From: JBBRCX01 sp038204465 | GTDB taxonomy: Bacteria; Planctomycetota; Phycisphaerae; Tepidisphaerales; Tepidisphaeraceae | Direction of reading: 5' to 3' | Assembly (NCBI GenBank): GCA_038204465.1 | Contig: JBBRCX010000130.1 | Coordinates: 1 to 10,673, forward strand | Length of the DNA: 10,673 nt | Part shown: piece after piece, positions 1 through 6,786 of the stretch | Layout: each line of letters starts with the position of its first letter | Position numbering within the stretch: the first letter of the stretch is position 1 | Made by a program: the position numbers and the translations under genes | The notes under the pieces: model-generated | The model's input: the letters and a program-made list of their open reading frames with translations, nothing else | Told to the model about the DNA's origin: nothing | The model's database searches: none

Positions 1-287
1 GGCGGCGCTGGCTCCGCGTTCTCGGCCGCGGCCGTCCAGGGTGGGGTCTGGAGGGATGGCGCCGCAGGTCGTAAGGGTCGGTGCGGTCCACGATAGCCCC
101 GCAAAAACCCACCAAAGCCCTGCATGGGACCGCACCAAAGCCCCCCCCAAGCCTGACAAAGGTCGCCTGGGCTGGCGCTCGAGAGCGACGTCGTCATGCC
201 CCATTGGACTGCCGGCCGCGGGCGGACTCGGGCTATTTTTTAGTTGCAGGAACTGGAGGTGAATCAGTTGGAACGAGCTGGAACTCA
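1..287. other. Leading stretch without a supported gene
   Basis: I see no gene I can defend here. Several frames are open, including one on the minus strand that runs from about 206 off the left edge, but none has a ribosome binding site or a recognisable protein motif, and open frames are common in DNA this GC-rich. An 11-bp direct repeat (caccaaagccc) occurs at 110-120 and 133-143, next to a run of eight or nine C. The 3' end of a gene lying mostly outside the window cannot be excluded. Confidence 0.4.
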
Positions 288-315
288 TTGACTCTCGTGG
301 CGGTACTGTTATAAG
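288..315 (+). promoter_or_regulatory. Putative sigma-70-type promoter for the DEAD-box helicase
   Basis: TTGACT (288-293) and TATAAG (310-315) are separated by 16 bp, a good match to the -35/-10 pattern. Transcription would start near 322 and leave a leader of about 170 nt before the GTG start at 491. Long structured leaders are known for some cold-induced RNA helicase and cold-shock genes. Linking this leader to temperature control is inference. Confidence 0.4.
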
Positions 316-441
316 TCTTCACACAACTGCCTGCCTTGATACCATCACGATTCCGGCCTTGAGCCTCATTGCTGATCGCTTCTCGAGCCCAGTTGTAGCG
401 CACTGACCGGCCTGTTTCGGCGTCCGCCGTGGCCCTTTTGG

Positions 442-480
442 TTCTGGTGCGCACCCGTCCACTTTGTGGACTCACCAGAA
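442..480 (+). promoter_or_regulatory. Nested hairpin in the leader of the DEAD-box helicase
   Basis: An outer 8-bp perfect stem pairs 442-449 (ttctggtg) with 473-480 (caccagaa). It encloses a 6-bp perfect stem, 457-462 (gtccac) with 466-471 (gtggac), closed by a TTT loop. The 3' side ends where the putative Shine-Dalgarno begins (480-486, aGGGTGA), 10 nt before the GTG start. No T-tract follows, so it does not look like an intrinsic terminator. A structure that modulates ribosome access is the simplest reading, but this is unproven. Confidence 0.4.
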
Positions 481-490
481 GGGTGATCTC

Positions 491-1882
491 GTGCAATTTT
501 CCAATCTGCGGCTCTGCGAGCCGATTCTCCGTGCTGCTATTTCCGAAGGATATACCGTCGCAACGCCGGTCCAGGCGCAGGCGATTCCCCACGTCCTCGC
601 CGGGCGCGATGTGCTTGCTTGTGCCCAAACCGGGACCGGCAAGACCGCGGCTTTCGCGATGCCGATCCTGCAGCGTCTATCGGCGGCAAGGCCGGGCGCG
701 GCTTCGAAGCGTGCGCGATGTCTGGTGCTGTGCCCGACGCGCGAACTGGCGGCGCAGATCGGCGACAGCTTCCGCGCGTATGGGAAAAACCTTGACCTGC
801 GCCATGCCGTGATCTTTGGCGGAGTGACGCAGAACCCGCAGGTGGACTCTTTACGCCGCGGCGTTGATGTTCTTGTGGCGACGCCGGGCCGGCTGCTCGA
901 TCTGATGAACCAGGGTCACATCGACCTGCGCGCAATCGAGGTGCTCGTGCTGGACGAAGCCGACCGCATGCTCGACATGGGGTTCATTCACGATATTCGA
1001 CGGATCATCACCAAGGTACCGGCGGCGCGGCAAACGCTTCTCTTTTCGGCCACCATGCCTGCTGAGATCCGCGGGCTGGCCGGATCGATCCTGCGTCAGC
1101 CCGTGACGGTCCAGATGACGCCCGCCGCGAGCACCGCGGAGCGGATCGATGAGTCGGTCTACTTCGTGCAGAAGAGCGACAAGCCGGCGCTGCTCGCGCA
1201 CCTGGTTGAGCACCTGCCCGCGACGCGCGCGATCGTCTTCACCCGCACCAAGCACGGGGCCGATCGTGTCGTTCGCGCATTGCATTTGCGCGGCATTCAT
1301 GCCGAAGCGATCCACGGCAACAAAAGCCAGGGCGCTCGCAAGCGGGCGCTGGCGAACTTCTGCGGCAACAAGATGGCGGTGCTGGTGGCGACCGACATCG
1401 CATCGCGCGGGATCGATGTTGATGGAATCACCCATGTCGTCAATTACGACCTGACGCACGAGCCGGAGACATATATCCATCGGATCGGGCGCACCGCCCG
1501 CGCTGGCGCATCGGGGGCGGCGGTATCGTTCTGCGATCGTGAGGAGATGCCGAATCTGAAAGCGATCGAGAAGCTGATCCGTCGGCCGATCCCGGTCCGG
1601 CCGAACCCGCTGCCCGCTTCGGCACAGGCGCCCGCGACGGCGCATGCCGGCCGAGCCGTTGCGCATGCCAATTCGCGGGGCCAGAAACCCGCGACACCGA
1701 ACGCACGTCACCCGTCACAGGTCCAGCGCCCGGCGCCGCTGAAGGCGCCGCAAGCCTGGCGCGGTGGCGGCGTGCTCGCCAAAGCACCGCCGGCGCGCGC
1801 TCCAAGGCCTTCGCATCCACTTCGCGGCAAGAGCCACTCGCAGGGTTGGGGAGCAGCGGTCGGGCGCCGCCGCCATCCATAA
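491..1882 (+). CDS. rhlE: DEAD-box ATP-dependent RNA helicase, RhlE-type
   Basis: Unwinds or remodels RNA using ATP in the cytoplasm; RhlE-type enzymes act in ribosome assembly and RNA turnover, especially in the cold. In the 463-aa product (numbering from GTG 491) the whole motif set is present in order: Q motif TPVQAQAIP near 25, motif I AQTGTGKT near 45, Ia PTRELA near 82, Ib TPGR near 131, II DEAD near 155, III SAT near 186, IV VFTRTK near 249, V TDIASRGID near 301, VI HRIGRTARAG near 330. After about residue 365 comes a Pro/Ala/Arg/Lys-rich disordered tail, usual for this group and likely RNA-binding. The start is chosen at GTG 491 because AGGGTGA lies just upstream and the protein then begins MQFSNLRL, like other RhlE proteins; an upstream TTG at 464 would lie inside the leader hairpin. 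The subgroup assignment is less certain than the family. Confidence 0.93.
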   Translation: MQFSNLRLCEPILRAAISEGYTVATPVQAQAIPHVLAGRDVLACAQTGTGKTAAFAMPILQRLSAARPGAASKRARCLVLCPTRELAAQIGDSFRAYGKNLDLRHAVIFGGVTQNPQVDSLRRGVDVLVATPGRLLDLMNQGHIDLRAIEVLVLDEADRMLDMGFIHDIRRIITKVPAARQTLLFSATMPAEIRGLAGSILRQPVTVQMTPAASTAERIDESVYFVQKSDKPALLAHLVEHLPATRAIVFTRTKHGADRVVRALHLRGIHAEAIHGNKSQGARKRALANFCGNKMAVLVATDIASRGIDVDGITHVVNYDLTHEPETYIHRIGRTARAGASGAAVSFCDREEMPNLKAIEKLIRRPIPVRPNPLPASAQAPATAHAGRAVAHANSRGQKPATPNARHPSQVQRPAPLKAPQAWRGGGVLAKAPPARAPRPSHPLRGKSHSQGWGAAVGRRRHP

Positions 1883-1994
1883 GAAACGTCGGCAGGTCGG
1901 AGCCCTACTTTTCGACCAGCGCAAAGATCGTCCTCGCGGGCGGCTTTGCGCGAGTGCAGTGGCAACCAGGAAGTCATTCATGAGGAGAATTGCA

Positions 1995-2042
1995 ATGAGC
2001 GATCTCACGTTTACCTCGACCACGAAGACCCCATCTCAATGA
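1995..2042 (+). CDS. Possible 15-codon ORF or start of a decayed small gene
   Basis: GAGGAG at 1982-1987 lies 7 nt before ATG 1995, one of the best ribosome binding sites in the window, yet the frame closes after only 15 codons (MSDLTFTSTTKTPSQ) at TGA 2040-2042. The same frame then stays open to 2312, through residues such as LRQRFFGTLNNIRV, overlapping the methyltransferase start in another frame. This could be a small peptide, or the head of a short gene broken by a nonsense change. No function is assigned. It lies in the gap of 278 bp between helicase and methyltransferase, which holds nothing else I recognise. Confidence 0.25.
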   Translation: MSDLTFTSTTKTPSQ

Positions 2043-2160
2043 TGCTTGCGGCAACGCTTTTTCGGTACACTTAACAATATACGGGTAGCAACGTCACAGG
2101 GAGGATCAGCACGCACGCGACGTGCGAAATCGACCGCGATGAGCCGGCGGCAGAGGCGCC

Positions 2161-3051
2161 ATGGAGCAGCAAAGCACGATAGGTTTCAATCCACTCGATC
2201 ATCCGATCATGTTCCTCGAGCCGGCGATGACGTCGCATATATCGGCGTGGGTGCAGCACATTCCTTTTGCGTATTTGCTGATGGACCTGCTGCAACCCGC
2301 AACGCTGGTTGAGCTCGGGACGCACATGGGCGACTCCTACTGCGCGTTCTGCCAGGCGGTGTCGGAGTTGGAACTGCCGACGCGATGCACAGCCGTCGAC
2401 ACGTGGCAGGGCGATCCGCACGCTGGTCATTACGACGCGAACGTGCTCGCGTGGCTGCGGGCCTATCACGATCCTCGCTACGGCAGCTTCTCCACGCTGA
2501 TGCAGGCGGACTTTCATTCGGCACGCCCGCGATTTGCCGTCGGTTCAATCGACCTCCTCCACATTGACGGCCTGCATACATACGAAGCGGTCAAGTCCGA
2601 TTTCCAGACCTGGCTGCCCACGCTGAGCGATCGCGGCGTCATCGTCTTCCATGACACCGCGGTGCGCGAGGGCGACTTCGGCGTGTGGCGGTTGTGGCAA
2701 GAGATAACGCCCGGCAAGGCAAACTTTGAATTCCTTCATGGCAGCGGACTTGGAGTGCTGGCCGTGGGCAGCAACGTGCCGCCGGCTGTGTTGCAATTCC
2801 TGGAATATGCGACGGCACACCCCGGCGCGGTTCGTGGATTGTTCAAACGGGTTGGCGAACGATGGGACATGCAGCGCCTGCTTGGCGGCGTCCTCTCGCG
2901 TCTGCACGAACAGGAGCCGGCGCTCAGCCCGTTTCGCCAGGGCGCCGCGCGCTCGATGTGGCCAACCGTACAGGCGACGTACCGTGATCCAATCGGGTTC
3001 GTAGAAACTCGCGTGGATGACGTACAGGCACTGCTGACGCGATTGAAGTAG
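2161..3051 (+). CDS. Class I SAM-dependent methyltransferase (Methyltransf_24-like)
   Basis: Predicted to transfer a methyl group from S-adenosylmethionine; the substrate is unknown. The 296-aa product shows the Rossmann-type SAM-binding loop VELGTHMGDSY (50-60), an acidic residue after strand 2 in TAVDTW (D80), and the family signature IDLLHIDGLHTYEAVKSD (130-147), followed by GVIVFHDT (159-166). This pattern is typical of Methyltransf_24 proteins, often found near polysaccharide, O-antigen or glycosyltransferase genes. The C-terminal third (about 205-296) is not recognised and may be a family-specific helical extension. No signal peptide or membrane segment is seen. ATG 2161 is preceded by an AGAGG-like site at about 2151. 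It sits alone between the helicase and the lyase with no overlap, so cotranscription is uncertain; a sugar- or lipid-linked substrate would fit the downstream lyase but is inference. Confidence 0.85.
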   Translation: MEQQSTIGFNPLDHPIMFLEPAMTSHISAWVQHIPFAYLLMDLLQPATLVELGTHMGDSYCAFCQAVSELELPTRCTAVDTWQGDPHAGHYDANVLAWLRAYHDPRYGSFSTLMQADFHSARPRFAVGSIDLLHIDGLHTYEAVKSDFQTWLPTLSDRGVIVFHDTAVREGDFGVWRLWQEITPGKANFEFLHGSGLGVLAVGSNVPPAVLQFLEYATAHPGAVRGLFKRVGERWDMQRLLGGVLSRLHEQEPALSPFRQGAARSMWPTVQATYRDPIGFVETRVDDVQALLTRLK

Positions 3052-3233
3052 GGCAGTTGAAGCAACTAGCAGCGCCGGTTCGAAATCTGCGTCGGCCGCA
3101 GCGCGCCGCTCTGTTGAGACCGCACCGCATTGATCTGCTCGACGTCCGCCGAACTCAGCGACGTTGATCCTTTTCACGCGCCGACGACAATGCGCCGCGC
3201 GCCGATGACCCTCATTCTCACTGCGGAGCCGGC

Positions 3234-5117
3234 TTGGAAACCACCGAACATCTCTCGCTCGCCGACGCGTGGCTGAAAATGCCCGCCGGAATCGTGCCGC
3301 TCTCGCGCGAAGAGATGTCGCTGCTGCGCCGCCGCATCGTCGATGATCCCGCGGCGCGGCAGTCCTGGGAGACGACCAGGTCTCTCGCCGCAGAGTTCCT
3401 CGCCAAGTCCCCCGGCCCCCTCACTCCCACTCCCCTCGCCGGCTACGTCCCCGAGGATCCGCAGGTCACGCTCAACAACAACCGCGCCGATCGCTTCTGG
3501 GCCGGGTGGCGGGCCTGCGCCTGGCTCGCCGCCATCGCCGACGATCGCGCCGCGCTGCAGCGCTGCGCTCAGTGCCTCGAGATCTCCACGCGCATTCACC
3601 GCGAAACCGGCGGTATCCAGCTCATCCCCGGCCCGACGTCTCCGCCGGAAACCTTCTGCTATCACAGCACCTGTTCGTTCATGCCCGGCGCACTCGCCGT
3701 CCACATCGAATTGATGCGCGCCGCGGGCTTCAACGATCGCGCGCTCCTCGTCGCCGCTATCGAACGCCTTGAATACCTCGCACGCCTCGCCGAAGCCGGA
3801 GCGCATCACATCCATGGGGTGCTCGCAGGCCCCGGCCTCCCCGGCGTGTGGAACTATACGCTCTCCGTCGGCGGCGCCCTGCTCACCGCCGCCGTCATGC
3901 TCGCCAGTCATCCCGACGCCCATCGCTGGGAACAGCTCGGCTGGCAGATGGTCGCCGACTATTACAGCACGCGAACCATCCTCCCCGACGGCACCTACTA
4001 CGAAGCTTTCCCCGGCGGCGAAAAGTACGGCCTCACCTTCCTCGTCCCCGCTCTCGCCCTCCACCGCGCCTTCCGCGCGCTCGATCTTTCAACCCTTCAA
4101 TTCAACCCAGCTCAATCCCTGCGCAACCGGATCAACTGGCACCTCAAGATCGCCTCCCCGCTCGGCGAACTCCCCTGCGTCAACGACACCAGCGCCTACG
4201 ACGGCTGCATGGACATGATCAATCACGTCGCCGATCACCTCCTCGTCCTCGGCCAATGGGCCGGCCTCCCCCAGGTCTGGACCGCCTTCCGCGCCGACCG
4301 CTTCCGCCTCCCGCTCTGGACCCACGGCGTCCGCCCCGACCATCCGCCGCCGCACCAATCCCAAAGCGTCCTCCTCTCCGACGTCGGCTGGACCTTCCTC
4401 CGCGCCGGCGCCGGCGACGACTCGATCCAACTCATGTTCGATCACGGCCTCCACTCCACCTCCCCTCACGCCAATCCCCACTGCCTCACCTTCGATCTCA
4501 CCGCCTTCGGCCGCCACGTCATCGTCAACTCCGGCTGCGCGCCTCACTACTGCACCTACCCCGAGCAAGTCACCTGGCACCGCCGCACCCATTCCGGCAA
4601 CTGCATCGAGATCGACAACGCCGACATCCCCGAACAAACCGACGGCCAACTTCTCGAATGGTCCCAGCGCGACCAATCCATCCTCGTCCGCGCCCAACAT
4701 CGCGGCTACCCCGGCATCACCCACGAGCGCTCGATCCTCTTCCACCCCCACGGCACGCTGCGGGTCACCGACCGCCTGCTGCCGACCGACCGCGCCTCCC
4801 ACGCCGCCAAAATCTTCTGGCACATCAACGGCTCCCCCATCCGCCGCGCCCCCGGCGAGTGGATCTTCCGCATCGATCCCCGCCTCCAACTCCGCATTAA
4901 CAGCGATCGTCTGACCGAAAGCCTCACGCTCCGCCACGGCCCCACCGGCGGCCTCGGTGGTCTCAACGCTCGCCTCGACAAACTCCCCTCCCTCGACCCT
5001 ATCCACCCCGGCGACCCCGGCTGGCAATCCGTCCCCTACCTCACCATCCCCCTCGCCGTTCCCCCCGAAGGCATCGCCCTCCATTGGACCTTCGCCCTCC
5101 TCCGCGACCCCGACTGA
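3234..5117 (+). CDS. Heparinase II/III family protein (polysaccharide lyase-like)
   Basis: Family members cleave uronic-acid-containing polysaccharides by beta-elimination; the substrate here is unknown. The 627-aa length fits. Residues about 80-350 look like the helical (alpha/alpha)-toroid, with WNYTLSVGGALLTAAVML (206-223) and LPDGTYYEAFPGGEKYGL (250-267). The C-terminal beta-sheet part carries the heparinase II/III signature at 412-434, with HANPHCLTF then DLTAFGRHVIVNSG, and THSGNCIEID at 452-461 where relatives have AHNTVxID. In many relatives the first signature reads HADxLSF; here the Asp position is His416, so catalytic competence is uncertain. No signal peptide is visible, so a cytoplasmic role (for example on imported oligosaccharides) or a misplaced start is possible. 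TTG 3234 is used with GGAG five bases upstream; ATG 3279 is the alternative. An in-frame stop at 3165-3167 limits upstream extension. Codons are strongly NNC-biased. Confidence 0.82.
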   Translation: METTEHLSLADAWLKMPAGIVPLSREEMSLLRRRIVDDPAARQSWETTRSLAAEFLAKSPGPLTPTPLAGYVPEDPQVTLNNNRADRFWAGWRACAWLAAIADDRAALQRCAQCLEISTRIHRETGGIQLIPGPTSPPETFCYHSTCSFMPGALAVHIELMRAAGFNDRALLVAAIERLEYLARLAEAGAHHIHGVLAGPGLPGVWNYTLSVGGALLTAAVMLASHPDAHRWEQLGWQMVADYYSTRTILPDGTYYEAFPGGEKYGLTFLVPALALHRAFRALDLSTLQFNPAQSLRNRINWHLKIASPLGELPCVNDTSAYDGCMDMINHVADHLLVLGQWAGLPQVWTAFRADRFRLPLWTHGVRPDHPPPHQSQSVLLSDVGWTFLRAGAGDDSIQLMFDHGLHSTSPHANPHCLTFDLTAFGRHVIVNSGCAPHYCTYPEQVTWHRRTHSGNCIEIDNADIPEQTDGQLLEWSQRDQSILVRAQHRGYPGITHERSILFHPHGTLRVTDRLLPTDRASHAAKIFWHINGSPIRRAPGEWIFRIDPRLQLRINSDRLTESLTLRHGPTGGLGGLNARLDKLPSLDPIHPGDPGWQSVPYLTIPLAVPPEGIALHWTFALLRDPD

Positions 5118-5389
5118 CCTTCACCCTCCGAGAATCCGTATTCCCACGCCAAAAACCCAACTCGACTCCACCACCTGACCATCGGCCGACCATCCCCACC
5201 CCAATCCACACCCATCACCCATCCACAGAATGACCATAAGCGACCCATCTCCCCGCCACCCGCACACCGTCTGCACACCGCTCCGATACCGCGCACACAC
5301 CACCCGCCCACCGTCTGTCCACCGCCCCATCTCCAACCAAAAACCCTTCATCCGCCGATCCCGATCCAGCCCTTGCCGCGAATAAATTT

Positions 5390-5427
5390 CGAACGCCACC
5401 CGAACAAAACGAACGCCACCCGAACAA
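5390..5427 (+). repeat. 18-bp perfect tandem direct repeat, 20-bp period
   Basis: cgaacgccacccgaacaa occurs at 5390-5407 and again at 5410-5427, separated by two A. Each unit also contains a shorter echo (cgaacgccac / ccgaaca). Two exact copies this long are unlikely by chance and suggest slippage duplication, or a small array of binding sites. It lies outside any gene. Confidence 0.8.
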
Positions 5428-5472
5428 CCCGAATCGCCGCTTACGACATCGCCGCCACGCACATCCCTCTTC

Positions 5473-5500
5473 GTAGGGGCGCGGTTTCAAACCCGCCCCC
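5473..5500. repeat. REP-like imperfect palindrome
   Basis: ggggcg(c)ggttt at 5476-5487 pairs with aaacccgcccc at 5489-5499, an 11-bp stem with one bulged C and a central TTTCAAA. The form gtaggggcgc...aaacccgccccc resembles dispersed palindromic repeats found between genes in many environmental bacteria. Only one copy is in the window, so dispersal cannot be shown here. Confidence 0.5.
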
Positions 5501-5743
5501 TTCGCCGCACCCATCCGCTCGCCGCCAGCTTCCGCCTCCAGATCTCGCTGCACCGTACGCCGCCGGTTTAGCCGACGCGCCCACGCGACGTCCCCCGCCG
5601 CCCCAAGCCGCGCATTGGACCCGGCACCAGGCGCTAGTCGGATGAACGTCAAATCGGACCATCTGACCTTCCCGGCCGTTCTACTTGCCATGCGCCTCAG
5701 GATACGATGACCATCAATGGCGGTGAATGGAGCGTTGCTCGCT

Positions 5744-5752
5744 AGGAGGTGA
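5744..5752 (+). promoter_or_regulatory. Near-consensus Shine-Dalgarno deciding the start of the coiled-coil gene
   Basis: AGGAGGTGA is close to fully complementary to the 16S rRNA 3' end. GGAGG (5745-5749) lies 7 nt from ATG 5757 and 4 nt from ATG 5754, so 5757 is preferred; the ATG at 5727 lies upstream of it and is unlikely to be used. Confidence 0.75.
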
Positions 5753-5756
5753 GATG

Positions 5757-6095
5757 ATGGACGACGAATCAATCGAGGGCGTCAGGGCAGGTCTGAAGTC
5801 CGTAACGAGCTTCATCAAGTCAATGGCCGCAGCGTCAACGACCGGGCCGGACGTGTGGGCCGTCATCGATACGATGAACGAGAACGACGAAGGACTCATT
5901 CGAATTCTCAGCGAGGTATCCGATAACCTCAAGACCCTGACGACGGCCGTTCAGGACTTGCAGCGGCGCATGCGTGAGTTGGAGACGGCTGCGAAGCGCA
6001 AGACCGACAAGCTCCAGCCGATGGCCAAAAAGCGGAAGCCCGCAAGCAGGAGCAACACGAAGGAACGGCAATCCGAGCGAGGCCGGAAGAAGTGA
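5757..6095 (+). CDS. Small hypothetical protein with coiled coil and basic tail
   Basis: I do not recognise a family. The 112-aa product begins MDDESIEGVRAGLKSVTSFI, has an amphipathic helical stretch at about 40-80 (LIRILSEVSDNLKTLTTAVQ, then DLQRRMRELETA) with heptad-like hydrophobic spacing that suggests a coiled coil, and ends in a Lys/Arg-rich segment (about 80-112) that could bind nucleic acid or be disordered. There is no signal peptide or transmembrane helix. The start at 5757 rests on the strong Shine-Dalgarno at 5744-5752. It stands alone between the repeat-bearing spacer and the fic remnant. The good ribosome binding site and non-random composition support a real gene; its function is unknown. 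Confidence 0.65.
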   Translation: MDDESIEGVRAGLKSVTSFIKSMAAASTTGPDVWAVIDTMNENDEGLIRILSEVSDNLKTLTTAVQDLQRRMRELETAAKRKTDKLQPMAKKRKPASRSNTKERQSERGRKK

Positions 6096-6186
6096 CGCAG
6101 CGCTCCTCGATCAAGCGAGCGCTGTTAAGGGGTACGCAAAGTGGCAGGAGGAGCAGTAGCACAAGCCGACGACTTTCCAACCGCCC

Positions 6187-6247
6187 TTTAATAAGACGTG
6201 TGGAGAGTGGTCTTATTAAACGGAACGTGCCTTTTGTTTAATAAGAC
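6187..6247. promoter_or_regulatory. Three copies of an 11-bp operator-like repeat upstream of fic
   Basis: TTTAATAAGAC occurs at 6187-6197 and 6237-6247 on the + strand and inverted at 6210-6220 (gtcttattaaa). The last two copies extend to 12 bp (GTTTAATAAGAC). They are AT-rich inside GC-rich DNA and overlap the expected -35 region of the promoter at 6261-6266, as a repressor operator would. GGAACG (6222-6227) and CGTTCC (6249-6254) form a further inverted pair around the third copy. Fic proteins of the Fic_N type commonly carry a C-terminal winged helix, so autoregulation is a reasonable inference. Confidence 0.65.
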
Positions 6248-6260
6248 GCGTTCCTATCGC

Positions 6261-6266
6261 TATAAT
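6261..6266 (+). promoter_or_regulatory. -10 element of the fic promoter
   Basis: A perfect TATAAT lies 24 nt before the first plausible fic ATG (6291). The matching -35 would fall at about 6237-6243 inside the third operator repeat (ttaata-like, poor consensus), which suggests regulation by a protein bound to the repeats. Confidence 0.6.
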
Positions 6267-6290
6267 GCAAGCAACATTTAACCGCCGCGG

Positions 6291-6786
6291 ATGCCTGGAT
6301 TGGTCGAAATGTCCGCAAGCAGCAACGCAACTTCTTCCGCAATGGGTGCTTATGTCACCCAGCCTACTGGTTATCGGGCGTTCATCCCCAAAGGACCTGC
6401 CGCCAACACCACCGCTGCCAATAACTGGCGACCTCCTGATGTTGCACTCCGAAACGGACCGAGCCATTGGCCGCTTGGATGCAGCCACGCAGCTTCTTCC
6501 TAATCCTGATCTGTTCGTCGCGATGTACGTCCGCCGCGAAGCGGTTTACTCCTCACAGATCGAGGGGACACAGGCATCGCTCACTGACCTGCTCGAATAT
6601 GAGGCTGATGCCGCAACCAAAGGGCTTCCGGCCGACGTCAATGAAGTCGTCAACTACGTCGCCGCTCTCAATTTCGGCTTGGATCGACTCAAGGACCTGC
6701 CGCTTTCCCTCCGCCTGATCAAGGAGATTCACGCGAAGCTCCTCGAAGGTGTACGCGGTGGGCGCGTCGAACCCGGTGAATTCCGC
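6291..6786 (+). pseudogene. fic: Fic family protein remnant (frameshifted and 3'-truncated)
   Basis: Fic proteins AMPylate targets, some acting as toxins or regulators. The frame from ATG 6291 gives the usual N-terminus up to TQPTGYRAFIPK (residue 34), then goes astray. One base away, the frame continues as DLPPTPPLPITGDLL, then RLDAATQLLPNPDLFVAMYV, REAVYSSQIEGTQASLTDLL and IKEIHAKLLEGVRG up to PGEFR, the normal order of a Fic_N/COG3177 protein. One extra A at 6390-6392 explains the shift. The autoinhibitory S-x-x-x-E-G motif (SSQIEG) is retained, but homology stops at GEFR (about 6786). The catalytic HPFxxGNGR segment and C-terminal winged helix are missing. It meets an HNH remnant on the opposite strand. 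The promoter and operator repeats are intact. A sequencing error could explain the frameshift, but not the missing 3' half. Confidence 0.85.

Larger units (their letters stand above)
5118..5756. other. Long intergenic region, C-rich and repeat-bearing
   Basis: No gene is supported in about 640 bp. The + strand is strikingly purine-poor from 5118 to about 5460, with low-complexity C/A/T text and short imperfect repeats (caccgtctg at 5265-5273 and 5309-5317; cccatctcc at 5244-5252 and 5326-5334). It contains a tandem direct repeat (5390-5427) and a REP-like palindrome (5473-5500), listed separately. Open frames on both strands read as Pro/Arg/Gly-rich shadow text. I found no clear terminator after the lyase gene. 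Confidence 0.6.

Noticed and set aside
233..628. 131-codon minus-strand open frame over the helicase leader and start
   Set aside because: The part over 260-430 looks mildly protein-like, but its start lies inside the helicase coding region and no family or ribosome binding site is seen.
851..1711. 286-codon minus-strand open frame
   Set aside because: Antisense of the conserved helicase motifs; Arg/Asp-rich with no recognisable domain.
2044..2057. 14-bp match (gcttgcggcaacgc) to 10629-10642 in the transposase tail
   Set aside because: A single 14-mer pair in 10 kb of GC-rich sequence is close to chance expectation, and the flanks do not align.
3065..3175. Minus-strand protein-like text (STSLSSADVEQINAVRSQQS) between methyltransferase and lyase
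   Set aside because: Bounded by stops within 37 codons and has no start codon; too short to support as a gene remnant.
3174..4064. 296-codon minus-strand open frame
   Set aside because: Antisense shadow of the N-terminal half of the lyase; Gly/Glu/Ala-rich with no signature.
3848..4900. 350-codon + strand open frame overlapping the lyase
   Set aside because: Its product is almost entirely Arg/Pro/His-rich, the shadow expected from NNC-biased codons read one base off. It lies wholly inside the better-supported heparinase frame.
4089..5084. 331-codon minus-strand open frame
   Set aside because: Val/Gly/Ala/Glu/Asp-rich antisense shadow of the lyase, with no motif and no ribosome binding site.
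5118..5460. Possible CRISPR or minisatellite array in the C-rich spacer
   Set aside because: Repeats are short, imperfect and irregularly spaced; only the 5390-5427 pair is exact, and no cas gene is present.
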